Shown piece by piece: positions 24,501 through 38,700 of a DNA stretch of 64,000 nt (position 1 is the stretch's first letter; each line of letters starts with the position of its first letter). The stretch spans positions 342,042-406,041 of the forward strand of contig NW_019774180.1 of NCBI RefSeq assembly GCF_001039355.2, read 5' to 3'. The translations under genes were made by a program, and so were the position numbers. A model generated the notes under the pieces. It saw only the letters and a list, made by a program, of their open reading frames with translations. It was not told where the DNA came from and ran no database searches. Source of the stretch: Lingula anatina. Its lineage: Eukaryota > Brachiopoda > Lingulata > Lingulida > Lingulidae.

Positions 24501-27500
24501 GTGGTAAAATTCCAATCAGAATAGTTCTAATTTTACTCTTGGATGAATTTCCATTTAACCTAGAAATTGGGAGGGGGGAGGTGCTCCTTCTATTCAGTAT
24601 TCTTTGTTCTCATCCCTGATGTTACATATATTTCAATCAGACCTGGATGGACTTCACAGCAGAAAGCTAGGTGGACAGCTGCTCACTGGCTGCAGTAATA
24701 CCACTGTTGTTGATGCTGACAAGCATGATGTCAGCACTGAAGCAGGTAAGCTGCATGTTATATCAGGGTAGTATGGTGATATGACCAAGAGACTTGCTTT
24801 ACATGAACATAGCAGTGTATGTGATATTGTAAAGACCTTTATTGTTCATTGCATGAGAAATATCTGAAATGTCGGTGTACTATAGCATGTTCTTCTGATT
24901 TTTGACACCAAAGACATATTTACTTCAACTAAACTACTTGACTATATAATTTCCAGGTATGCTTCTGGCCCAGAGAATCCTGACCAGCTGCTGGGAGGGC
25001 ACCCTAGATGTGCTCTCTGTACTGCTGACTGGGAAGAGTTCCTGTGGTATCACCAGTAGTTTTGCCCTGATGTTAGGCACTGAGGGAGCCAAGGAGGAAA
25101 CCCTCAAGGCCAGGGAGGCTATATGTATGAGTTTGGATGGCCTGCAAAGGGCAGCTAGACTGGCCTGCTCTTTAGGTATGCATGATATCCCCTGTCCTTA
25201 GATGGTTAAAAGCTTTATTGCGTAAAAGTGTAAGTCTTCTGGATTTATCTGGAAAAAAAAACAGATACCAGGATATTGTGATTATGCCCCCAGATTCCCA
25301 ATGTAGAGATTATTTTTAAAAAAAGAGAGAAAATAAAATGAAAAAATAAAATTGACAATGGTGAAAATTGGTAGTTTGTTAGAGTTGATGTCTGTGCACT
25401 AAAATGCTCAGATAACTTAAAACTTTTTTGTTTGATAGCAAATGTTGTTCACTTTCAATTGTTAATGATTAACTATTGTGCAAATTTCATTCTACAGGCA
25501 TGCAGTCTAGATGTGGGAAGATATTTGCTTTGTTGGCCAAGGCTTCTTGTGTACTTGAAGAAGAGCAGAGACCTTCAAAGCAATCCCCGTCCACTGAGTC
25601 TAAACCCACCCAGGCTAATCCTAGTAAACCTAAGCCTCCCAGGTTACATGCGGCCCATGCTCTTAGTATGGATCTTATCCTTTCCATGGGATTGGAGATG
25701 GGGAGTCATGCCTCAGACTGCTGGAAGCATGTGTTCAGGTAAATGTTACAGCATTTATACTGTAATTCCTTGAAGTGGCCAATTTGGGGTCAAACCCCAT
25801 TATTGATGCAGATATTGTGAATTACTTTTGATTTAATATTCATGTTCAATTTTTAGAGTGAAGAATGTTGTATTTAAGTTAAGAATGTCTTGGAGAAAAT
25901 ATGGTTTTGCTTTGAGAAAGTTGTTTACTTTAAGTTTTAAGGTAATAGTGGAAATGTCTTTTTTTCCACATTTGGTTTAATGATTATGCTTAACAGCATG
26001 TACAAAGGCCGGATGTTATATCTTCCAGATGCTGTAATCATATTGCTGAGTTGGAGCACTTATACTTCACCCGCTGTAGCCAGGGGAAGCCTAAACCTAC
26101 TGCAGAAGTTGGAGGTTCAGAAACACTGGGGTTAGCAGATTATTACAAGCATTAAGACATTATTTGCTACTGTAAAAGGAAAATGCATTTTTCTATGTAA
26201 TTGTGTATATGAGCAAAACATCTTTGTGGCAAGTCTTGTACTTAATAATGTTCAGCAGCAGCATAAGGTGAAATACAGTAGAATCATCATTTCAGAATGA
26301 AATTATGACCAACAAGAATGTCAGCTGTACATTGCCTTGTAACAGCTCCTGTGAAATTATATATATGTACATTAACATTGTATTAAACAGAGACCCAGAC
26401 ATCATCCCAGCAACTTTCACAGGGATACCAGCAGCCATCTGTGTTCCCTCATCTAAGAGTGTTGCTGAGATCATCAAACAGAGTGGTGTGGCTGCTGGCT
26501 GGGACAGTGCCATGACAGGAGGAGCGGTTCTCAGTACATCTCAGTCCACTGAAGTCCTGTGTGCTCTGTCACAACAAGTGGACAGGTGATTCTATGAAAT
26601 CTCTCACATATTGTTTATTATATGTTACAAATATGCCAGACTGTAGCAGTCTATTTAATGAACCAAATTGTCTTGAATTTATTGCATTTGTTAGTAATGG
26701 TACGAATAAAGCAAGGCTGACACTTGCACGATTCTGTGGCACACATTGGCACGATTCGAGTCGTGCCAGTGCACAAACCAGTCGTAAACTGGCCTGAAGT
26801 GTGCGTAAACCCGTCGTGACTATGTGCCATGTCGGTACGAGAATTTTGAAATGTTCAAAATTTTGGCCACAACAAAATTTCGCGACTGGGTAATGAACTT
26901 TGCGCAAACTGTTCGTGAACTCGACGGGACGATGCGGGAGGATGCGTGGCAGTGCACATCATGCCACGACTGTTACGAACTGCCACGAATAGTTCACGAA
27001 CAGCTCACATATATTGTGTGCCCAAGTCGGCACGACACCGTCCGAATTGCTCAAACCCGTCGTGCCAATGCGGGAAGTGCGTAAACTATGCGTGAACTTG
27101 TCGGGCCAGTTTGTGTCAATGTGGACATGCATTTGTAAACTATTTGTTAGCTCGCCGTGAACTCGTCGGGAACTATGCGTGAACTAGTCGGGAACAGTGC
27201 GGGAGCCTCCCACTTTGTGCCCCAAAATGGCACGACTTGCCACGACAAAATCGGGGCCAAAAGTCGTGCAAGTGTCAGCCTTGCATAAGTGTCATTTTTG
27301 TAACATTGATTGATAAATTGTTATGAGTGAACCAAAGCATCATCTCTTTTATGTCATATAAAAACCTGTATTGGGAAAGTATTGGAAAAAGACAATGAGA
27401 AGAGAGCATTGTAGCTTTTCATTCAGATGGAACATATAAATATGCTATCATAAATTCAGTTCAATGATTAGTGGAAAATTATCGATGAAAACTTTAAAAT

Positions 27501-30500
27501 TTCATGACCTAAGTTTTGACTATTTTAGTTAATAATTCATTTTCTCTTTTGTGTTTACAGATTATTTGATGATGCAGCAAGAAAGCTAAACATGAAGTCA
27601 TTGGTGGAATATTTAGGTGCATTGAGCAGTTCTAGCCACTCTCAGTTATTTGGTAAGAACAGACACCTTGAGGATGTCTCCCCCTCTACCCTGTTATTGT
27701 ACAGACTGGGGGATGTCATGTTAGAGGTGCTGAAGAGTGACAGGCCACTGTATCCTGTTATGAAAGCCTGGAATAGAGTGGCACCCCATTTTGTAGAGGT
27801 AGGTGGATTTGATGCATAAAATAAATAGATGAGAATCATCAGTTGAAAAATGAATGTGTTAAGTTTGAAAGTGTTAGTATTTAAAATGTCTCTGGGGAAG
27901 ATATACCAGACCCAGTGTCTCTTTTCTCTTGGTTGTAGCAGTGGGTTCCTACATAGTGTTAGGTGTGTATGTGTGAAAACTAACAGTTGCAACCGATACT
28001 AGTTACATAATGTTTCAACCACAAACTGCTTTGGCACAAGAGGTGCAGATATTTGTATAGGAGTTATTTACCATAAGGTGAATAAGGTACCAGTTTTGTA
28101 GTTTTAAAATTGTCTTGAGGTAAATATATGATGTGGTCAGGATTTCCATTGTTGCACAAAAAATATTTTTTATGCAGGCTGCATGTCACAGTGAAGGAAG
28201 AATAGCCAAGAAGGCTGTCACCTGTCTCCATGACTGTGTCACATTGAGGCTTGGTTCCCATCCAGAGCTGCCGCACCTCCACTTCAATGAGGCCTTGTGC
28301 AAGCCTTTTGAAAACCTGCTCTGCTTGGATTTGTGTGATGGAGATGTTCAGGACCAGGTAGGTAATGGACAAATAATACAAAGTAAATTTAAATTGTTTG
28401 TAATTGCTTATATATTGCTTTCAGTCTGCTATTTATGTAAATATCTTTATTGCCTTGTTCATATTCAAAATAATTGTCAATAAATGATGCTTTGTAGGTT
28501 TAAATCATGTCAAAACTGTACTCATCTTGGACAGAGTCATTGATATTTGGTCTTTGAGTATCCGGCTGCATTCTCTGGTGCTTTGGTGAAGAAACACTCA
28601 CTCCTCTTATGGCAAAGGGCAAAACATGATCCATTCCTTGTTTTTCTGTAAGCCCTGACTGCAGCTGCTGCCATGACTGAGACTGGTCCTGGAGCTGGTT
28701 AGGAAAACCACCACTGCCAGCTGCAAAAAAGGGACTGGGTACTAAATATGGGACCTGTACCACTAGATGAAAAAGTTTTTGAAACAAGAGGCCTATTTTT
28801 TGCTCTGTTGATTCTTTTTTGGTCTTCAGAGTCAATGAATGGTCTCATATTGAGGGATGGTGCCCCACCAACTTTCACTCTTACTTGCAAATTTGACAAA
28901 CTGCCCAATGTTTCTGGTGGCAAGCATTCTCAGTGGTTGTCTGGAGAATGTGACTCCACTACTCACTCTGTATATAGGCCACAATCTGGGCTCACATGCT
29001 TCAGAAAACCTGGTGTGGAGCTTTAATATCCTGGAAATGCAAAGTACGGTGCGTCTGTTTCAAGAAGCATTCTGTCATTTGGTAGCATCCTTAATATCTT
29101 CAAGACTCCAGCATTCTTGTTCTCGTCAAAGAGCCATTATATTCCAGTTACCTTAAAATATGTATTGGGAAAGTTACCCAACCAAGTTTTCACTATTTCC
29201 ATTGATCCACTGAAACATGGCAGTGGTTCAGTCGGTCCTTTCTGACTTCTGGCACTATGTGCAAGGTGTTTATATAGTGCACCTAACAGCGTCATCTGCA
29301 GCAGAGTTGTTGTGGAGGCCTCGACCATGCAGGACCAGAACTTGGTTATCTCCAAACAGCCCAAGTGCCCTCTCCAGATTTTGACACTAAGTATCCCACT
29401 CCTCTGGGGATAAAGTTAGGTCAGTACACACCTTGCCAAGTGTGGTGACACAAACTGGCCACTGCATTCTCAAACTTTGCCCACTCTGATGGTGTGAACT
29501 GGTGTTGTGGAGAAAATTATTCGAAACATGATCTTCTTTTGATTTAGACTGGACTAGTTTCCACTTTTTCACAGCCTTATTTTTTAGTCTATTAATCTAT
29601 TTTCCATCTTCAGAAGCAACATAGTCATTGAAATGATCTCATATTGGTGGATGGTGCCCTACCCACCTTTACTGGTATCTGGAATTTTTTACTAACTCAT
29701 TTCTTTTCTTCAACTTTTCAGAAAATGAAAGTACACGTTCCCTGGCATAATCTGGCTTTTCATAATCTATAGCCTAGTTTACTTGGATTCATTGCTCACC
29801 CAAATCAGGGTTGAATTTAAGATGAATTTTAGTTTTTTCATTGCACCACTTGGTAGACAATTCTTTCTTAATCTTCTTTGCCTTAGTTGAAGAACCATGG
29901 ACTGGACTTCTAATGTTAATATTAACTTGGCAGTGACCTGAGATTTTAATCCTTCTGGGATACTGAATGGGAGTGCACTATCTTTAAATTTTTTTCAGTG
30001 ACTTGCCCTCCTACTGCACATATATATCACCAGTGAAAATTTAGCTGCCCACTTCTCTAACTGGTAGAATGATCTACTATTGAAAATTACCCACAATTCA
30101 TACAAATAGTGCAAGTAATGTAATCTAAAGTGTCTCCCCCTTGGAGAAAATAATTCCATTCTAATTTGCTTAACTCAAATAAATAGAAATATATTTATCT
30201 GTGAGGAGATTCGGTGGTTTTCTGCATCATTTGCATTTTTCCATATCATGTAGCATTAACGTTTTGACATGTAAATTTAATGTCCATCTTCTTTCCAGAT
30301 AATTTGCTCTATATGTGAGCTAGTTGAAGCCTGTGCATCAGATATCAAATCAGGCTGGAGACCACTGTTTGGGGCACTGAGGGCTGTCAAGATAGAATAC
30401 ACAGTGAATGAAGAGATCAATGAAGCTCGTCAAAGACATGTCTCCGCAGTGTTGGATGTGTTTGAAGTATTTCTGGACACTGACAATGTTTGGGTGTTTG

Positions 30501-33500
30501 CTCATGCCGCTGTAGACTGTATATTATGTCTTCTCAAATATGTCCGAGGACCAGGTAAATAAATTTTAATTAATCTTTTATTTGCCATCAATTCCCACAT
30601 TCACGTTTATCAGTTTATCTATGAATCTATATTGTAATTTGTTACATTATTTAGGTAACATGTACATTATTTAGATAACATGTATGAATAAGTCAGCAGC
30701 AAAGACTGTGTGGTGACTGGATATTTTCGACATTTTAGGAGAGTTTGAAGACATAGCAGACTCGGACTCTGACAGTGACATTGAGGTGGGGATGTCTGTA
30801 CCTGATGCAGAGAACTTAGTTCTTCCTGCTCTACGCTATCTGAAGAGGTGCTGCGCTCTGTTATCTTCTATGTGGACAATGCCTGCCTGTCCAGTCTTCA
30901 GTGGGGCACATAGGTAATTAACAATATGAAATATTTCATTTTAGTTTGGCCATAGTATCAACTTGGTCTAATAAGAGCAGGTCAAGAATAGATTCAAGAC
31001 ATTTTTAATCTTTTAAATTTTCTTTACTGTCATTGACAGTTAAAAATATGGCCTGTAACCACTTTCCCCACAACCCATTGTCTTTTATTCAGCCTTAGCA
31101 GCAAGATTTTTCCCAGTCTTTTCTTTCTTTATTTCTTTCTTTATTTCTGTGCTAAATGACTGATACATGTAACTTTTTCTGTGTCCATTTTATAACACAT
31201 TTGAGTAATTAGCAAAATGGTGCAGATGACAATAGCAATAATGCAGATGACAAGTGTGATTTAACATATTTTTATTTTACTGTCAGAATCCAGTTAAATC
31301 CCAATCCACAATCCATAGACCCAGTCATTCCAGACATGGATTTCAAAGCTTTCCAGAGATATTTTGATTCCTTGTCTCACAAACAACAAGTGCATTCACC
31401 CAGTTCCACACTAGAGCAAGAGTATGAAAGAGATCTAGATTTATTCACGCCAACCAAATTAAGAGATACCCAGGAACAGTGCACTGCTTCAACACAAACT
31501 GAATTAGTTAAGCCTTCTAAAGGTGAGGAAGTGGTGAAATCCACTGACACAGAAATTGAGACAGATAAAAAGGATGGTGATCAGTGCAAAGGAGAAGGAG
31601 AAGGAGACTATGTTTGTAACAAAGAATTAGAATTAGTCAATGACAGTGACAGTTCCTCAGGGTATAGTCTTCCCCATGGCCAGCCACATAAACCATGCCC
31701 AAATAGTGATAGTGAACCAGATGAAGAACCTGTCAGGTATCCAAATGTGACCCATTCCATTCCTTCCCCTTCTATGGATTACATACCTGTTGCCCTGGAA
31801 ACAATGGATAACCATACTGGGCTGCTTCATGTCTGGTTCCTGGTATTGGAGGGCCTTACCAATGCTGTGTCTGCATGCCCCAAGAACTACCAGCCACAGA
31901 CACTTGAGACTTTGTTTGATTTACTGCGGGATGCTTCTAAGACTCCTGGTAAGTTAATCATCATTGAAATTTTTCCATGTAGAATATTATGCTTACACTG
32001 TGTGGTAAAGTAAGATTGCTTTTTTATTTCTTTTTTTTTATTTGCCACTAAGCAGTAAAGAATAGATTAAATAGAGGAATTGCTAAGTTTTATCAATGTC
32101 AGATAGCTCTTAAAACAAATGTTGAAATAACTCTTGCTTAGTTCTGTGCAGCATCAACATTTTTCTTCTTTGAAGTTGTTAACTTTTGCTAATTGCGATC
32201 TCTCACTGAAGTGAATGCAGCAAACCAAATATCTGTCTGCACGATTGTGATAAAATACAGTGTAAATGAAATTCGTGGACCCACTGTGTCGGCCTGATAT
32301 TCAACTCTTTTATGTGGTTAAATTCTTGGTTATGATCACAGTTGTTTTAACCCTCTTCCATGTGTAATGGAACTGTATATTGCATTTGCAGGTTGTGAGT
32401 TCAGCACCCACTGTGTCAACCACCTTCTGCTGCCCATGTTACAAGGCTGGCTGAGGAAAGGTGGGCAGTACAGGAGCTTCTGGGAGACCACAGCTACCAA
32501 CTTCAAGCAGTGCTGTGGACTGTGCACAGACTTGGTGGTGGAACTCATAGTACAGTTTACAGGTTAGAATAAATAACTTCTTTAATTCCAATAAATATGA
32601 CTTCAGATATGCTGCTTCTAAATGTATCTTTTCTTTTACTTATCAAAATGTTAATTCTAATAATCTTCACTATCTTACATTAACCAGTTGTATGTCTCTG
32701 ACATGGATTTAAATTCTAGAATAGTGGATCTGTTATTGTTATCATTAATATCTATGTGTTTTTGTGTTTTCAAATTGTATTCAGTGTTTGATGTGGTTAA
32801 AGTAGTAAGTTAACCTCACTTTGTCTGAGTACGTCAGGTAGCAGACACATATCTGTCAAATAGATAATAAATGAACTGTTAACCACGAATATATGGAACT
32901 AAAGAAAATAAAAAGAAAGATGTATTGCATAACTATTTAAATGGGAGAAAGATGTAAAAGCACCTCATGTACTTACTTATTCCCTCTCATTTTCAGCATC
33001 CCCGGAAACCACACCAAGCTTGGAATTCCTGTTGAAGCAGATGTTGGATGTGTTGATAGAGTGTATCAGCCAGTCAGTAGAGACCATTTCAAGGCTGGGC
33101 TGTGCTTGCACAAGGTAGGCACAATCAAACATTGGCTACTCTACTTAATGATTCAAGGTTGTTGCAGAGTAGGGCAAAGATCAAGAATAAATGCGACTGA
33201 AAAATGTTTTGCGAAACAGTACAATTAACACTTTTCTAGAATGTATTAAACAATACTCTATTTAGTTTGAGAATCGAAAAAATATTGTTTCAAGAATGTT
33301 TTCAGGACCACACTATTTATACTTGACTTAGGCCAAATGAATATCTGTACGCTTAATGTGCATTATAGCTATTCTTTTGTATTGATCCCTTTATTAAAAA
33401 AGGCTATTATTCCCTTTTTGCTACATATCAATATAGCTATGCCCTTCAAGCTACATCATCATTATATCCTCTTCTAGGCACATATTACTAAGTGGTGGCC

Positions 33501-35497
33501 CCCTCTTCACTGAACCCATGTGGCACATTGCCACCACCTCCTTACTGAGAGCATTTGATGTGACCATGTACAGCCTGAAACAGCTAATGGTGCTATTTGA
33601 GGCCAGCTCTGATAACTTCTATGGGGACATAGGCCAGGTGAAGGTGGCAGCAAGAAAGGACAGCACCCCAGCCCAGTGTGAGAGACTGAGGCAGCTGGCC
33701 CGGCAGGTGTTTCTACTGGACAGTCAGCAGGCGTGTCTGTCCACACAGAGTGCTGTAGATGATGACAAGTCATACGTGTTCTTGCTGTATCCTCCAGGGT
33801 GTGAGAATAGTTTGAACCCTGAGCATATTGCAATGAGGTAGGGGCTCTTTTGTGGTAGGTGTAGAAAAGTAGAACTGTGTTACTTTTTATTAATGAAAAA
33901 TTGATAATTCATTGGACTTAGATATAGTCGCAAACAAGCCAGATTAGATTTTAATATTTCTTTCAATGAGTTCAGACCCTTACTTATTGTAGAAATTTGG
34001 TGCTGGGCATCAGGGACCAGAATTTGTTTTTGACTGTATTACTTTGTCACTCTTACATGTTTACAATGTAAAAGGTTGTCTGTCCATATATTCACTTCAG
34101 CTGGCTTGATTTGATAATTATTTTAGGTGATTTACCTCTTTCCTGAGGTAATGTAGCTAATATGGTTATATAGAGACCAATGTGAATTGTCCTAGAAATT
34201 TCCACAGTTGGTCTTCCACAGATAGCCAAAATGTTTAGTTATGTGAGGACAAATTTTAAATCTTGACGATCAATGATTTGTATGCACTGATTTACACAGG
34301 TTAAGCCTTGACTAGGAAATTACACGTTCACATTTTTTTTGATAGGTAATATTTTCTTCCATTGTGACATCAATGTCAAGCAACGTTATGAACATGTTGA
34401 CGTTACAAATTTTTCATATAGTTCAGGTCACATATACTAATGTGTATAGCAAATGGCAAAAAATGCAAATATTGAATAAATGTGTAGTTTTCATTTAGAA
34501 ACTTCTTTCAGTAAGATATAAAGTATAATTAATGAAATAGATAGCTGATTTGTAAATATCTAGTTTAACCAATACCAACTATTCATTTCTGGCCACTTTT
34601 GAAAGGAGAAAAAGGATTATAGTTATGAATGATTTCAGTTTCTGTTAAAGTGCATAGTTTAAGAGTTCCATAATATCTGCAATCCATTCAAGTTATTTTT
34701 TCAGCAGTCTGTCTGTGTTGCAAATTGTATTATATCTATTTCATCTTAGTACTGTGGTATGATGATAAATCCAGCTAATGCAAATACATTGTGCATGCAA
34801 TGTTTGTGTCAGGACAGCATGATTTTTTTTTTTTTTTACAAACAACAGGAAGATTGCATTTACCTTTTGTCTTTATTATAAAAGATTTTCAAAAACAACT
34901 ATAATACTTCATCCCATGATTAAATTTCATGTTAAATTTCTTGTTTCCTCAACTGCCAGGGTGCCATTGAGAAACGTAGTCCTGAGCTTGCTGTCACACC
35001 AGTTGCTGCTTCAGACAGTGGGTTATGTTCTTCTCCAGGGAACTCGCATTTACACACAGAGTGAATGTCAACTTCTCCCAGGTCTTAATGCAGACACAGA
35101 CTCCCAGGGGCCTCATAAGCTTCCAGGTATTATCTTACTGCCTATTTAAAACACATTGGAAAACTGATCAACTTAAAAAGAAGTGCATAATTGAAGGTCA
35201 TGCTTTGATTATGTATTAGACGGCATCATTGTTGTATGACTCTAGCACGAAAGTTGGTAATTTTAGAATTCAAAGAACTTCAGTTTAGTTCTAAGGTGTA
35301 CTTAAAAAAAGACAAAAGTGGTGACATTTTTGTACAATTTTGTTTTTTTTTTTTTTTGCACGAGGACATGAATTGAAACCAGTTTCATTGTAGTGTTGCA
35401 AACGTCTATTTGCCAGCAATTGAAAAAGCTGTGTGAGCTTTTCGTTGATAATCACTAGTCATGTGCATGTACATGTGCACACACACACACACACACA

Positions 35498-35540
<43 letters not shown>

Positions 35541-35692
35541 NNNNNNNNNNNNNNNNNNNNNNNNNNNNNNNNNNNNNNNNNNNNNNNNNNNNNNNNNNNN
35601 NNNNNNNNNNNNNNNNNNNNNNNNNNNNNNNNNNNNNNNNNNNNNNNNNNNNNNNNNNNNNNNNNNNNNNNNNNNNNNNNNNNNNNNNNNNN

Positions 35693-35783
<91 letters not shown>

Positions 35784-38700
35784 TGTCATAAATAAGTGTG
35801 ATACAGCAAGCTTTACTGTGATGAAATGAGTTCCTCCAGTAATGCTTATTCAACTGGTTGGAAACTAACAAACCCATGCCTTGTTGCAACTGTGCTGATC
35901 ACACAAAGATTCTTTGTCTTCAGATGATGTCATCCTTACTAATGATTTTTAATAAAGCTGCATGTCTCATGTTGAGTAGATGCATGCTGTGTGTCATGTA
36001 ATTTTCAATATTTGCCTTGATATTTTAATATCTAGGGGTATTTTGTAATTCATAAAATTGCTTCTTTAAACGTAAGCACCAGTATTGCCTGTTTTGCAGA
36101 TGAGACTTTCTAAATGCAGGGATTGTAAAGTAAAATTGCTTTGCAGTATGATTTTTAACCTTATGTAATTGAATGTCATTAAAATTCTCATTATGACCAG
36201 GAGTAATGATTTCACCATGCTGGGACCTAGATTTCACTAACTACTTGTACAAATTATTCACTTTTTGCTAATTTGGATGAATAATTTAGTGTTGCCAAGG
36301 CATTTTCAAGATATTTTCAGAAAGTTTTCAGAAAAAGCTTGGCATATAAACCTCTTTATCTCACCCATGTTAAATGAAGTTGTGTAACTCTTCAAATGTT
36401 TTGTGATTTAGGTATGCTGCAAAAGCTGTCCACCAGGAATGTTCTGGTACTTTTCAAGTGCCTGGATGAATCATATAGGTTTGCGTGTGATTTTAACTCC
36501 AGGCCAGGGCTGAAATTTCTCATCCAGAAGGTGATCAATTCATCTGTAGCCTCGAATTTGTACAAGTCTGCTGGGGCAAGCATGACATTTTGTGTACACG
36601 CACTCCTGGAAATATGCCTCCACCAAGAGAACCTTACACTAGAGAAAATAGCAACTGAGCTGCAAAATCGAGGCCACCTGGAATTTGAACAGTGTAACAA
36701 TGAAAGCTCAGAAAATGCCGGTGCTGGTAATGAAAAACTTGAACCTTCAAAACATGAAGACGAATATGACAGTTACAATAATGCAACTGAACCCATTGAC
36801 AATCACTTTGATTTATTCACTCGAAAACTGCACCAAAGCTTTGCAGGAATATGCCAAAAGTACATTGAGCTGGTTTTAGATAAAGAAGGCACTTCAAGTG
36901 CAGATAGAATTTCAGATAGACCCCTGTTTTTCTTGGTGTCTCAAGTTGAGGAGTTGCCCTCACTGAAAAGGGAAAAAGCCTTGTCAGAAATTGTGGCAGA
37001 GAAATTGAAGCAGCGAGAGCAGAAAGATGTAGGCGGCTTCATGACCACTGCTGTAGCACAGATACAAGGTAGGTTGTATACCTTGGGAATAAGAATGTGA
37101 TTAGTGAGTTAAAAGCATGAAAAAAAGTTCTGTTTATCTGATGTGATTCATCCATACAAAGTCAAACAACATGGGAATTGGATAGTGTGTCAGTGATATG
37201 ATGGCTCTGAGGATCTGTTGTCACTTTTTTTTTTCAGTGATCTGAAAGTGAATTTTGATATGTGGATTATTTGAAGTAAATGACATCAACAATAAATGAA
37301 ATGTTTTGTCAGCATGTGACTGTGAGGCGAACATCAAATGCAAAAAAACAAATAAATAAGATGTAAGTCCTGTTGAACTTAGGATACCTGGCTATATATT
37401 TTTATCTTATTGGAACGTGCATGTTGAACAGGAAATTTGGTAGTTATTTATTTTTTTCTTCACCCCATAAAGGCCTAATTGCAACTAAGTCTACAAAATT
37501 GCTGTTTTCTCTCTACAATAATGCAATATATATATCGTCCTTTAAAAATGGCAACAATGAGAGACAGAGTGTGGAATTGGGCCTTTATGGGGTGAAGAAA
37601 AAAATAAAGTAAGATCAAAATGGCGCCTCACTCTGGTAGGGGCCTGCGAATGGATACTGTTATTGAAATTATTGAAAACTGAGACTTTGATGAGGATTTG
37701 ATTATATTTTAACAATAATAGTAAACGTGCTTCTTTTTGTGTAGTATTTTGAAACAGATTGTGTTGAAATTTGACTTTTAAGTCAGTAATGCGTTCTGGC
37801 CAACAATGTTCAGGTGAGCTGAAAAGCTGGCTCAAGTATACCTGATAGCAAAATGTGCATAACTTGGAAACTAATGGAGGTCACTTGCTGAAATTTCCTG
37901 GATTGAAAGTTAACATAATTGGCATCATCTCTATGAATTTTATGGCAAATGTGTAGAGGAAAAAAATTTATGCATAAGATAAATCAACTTTGTTTTTCTT
38001 TCGCCCATTACCAAATAAGAATGTAGTTTTTAACCGACCATAACTCTTGTTACTGCTTGTAAAATTTAAATGTAATTCCATTTTCTTTTAGCTTGAAGTC
38101 TTGGCTTTTTAAAAATGTATACTTTGTATGGGTAATAAAGGCACACAAATAAATTATGGCCAATTTAGTGAGGTGACCCCACTTTTCAAGGCTAGCTCAC
38201 AGAATTAATTGGGCCCAGCAGAAGTTTATAGGTCAGCTTTAACTGGTACCTATGGGGTTAATTATTTGACCAGGTAGCATCATGAAGTCCCATATCTTGA
38301 CATTATGATAATGCAGTGTCTCTTTGTATGGTATATTGTTTTTAAGGGATTTAGAAATATTAATTCACTTTTTTGTCCCTCTATGTTAAAGGTGCAAATT
38401 AAATATTTTTAAATAGATTCCCATGAAAATTCTGCAGAAGCGGAGAAGGAAGCTGTTGAACAAGACGGCAGGCCTGATGTAGACAAGGACTTGGATAAAG
38501 TGTATCAGGTTGCCACAGATGTAACCATTCAGTCCGTTATCAGCACATACAAAAAGAGAAAGCAACAGAAGACCTTGCCTAATTTTGTCAAGTTTACGAA
38601 GAAGGACAAAAAGAAGAAAAAACAATCCAAAGACGGTTTGGATCCAGAAATTGAAAAACAACAGCATGTTTCAGTTATGAAAGTAAGATGCCCTCAAAAC

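Noticed and set aside
28500-28835. 111-codon minus-strand frame as an independent gene
   Set aside because: It overlaps and lies downstream of the TatD pseudogene remains and shows no family match of its own.
35433-35889. Long open frames across the CA/CT microsatellite on both strands
   Set aside because: They consist of dinucleotide repeat (His-Thr, Ser-Leu, Arg-Glu, Cys-Val) and N's; ARFGEF3 exons lie on either side.
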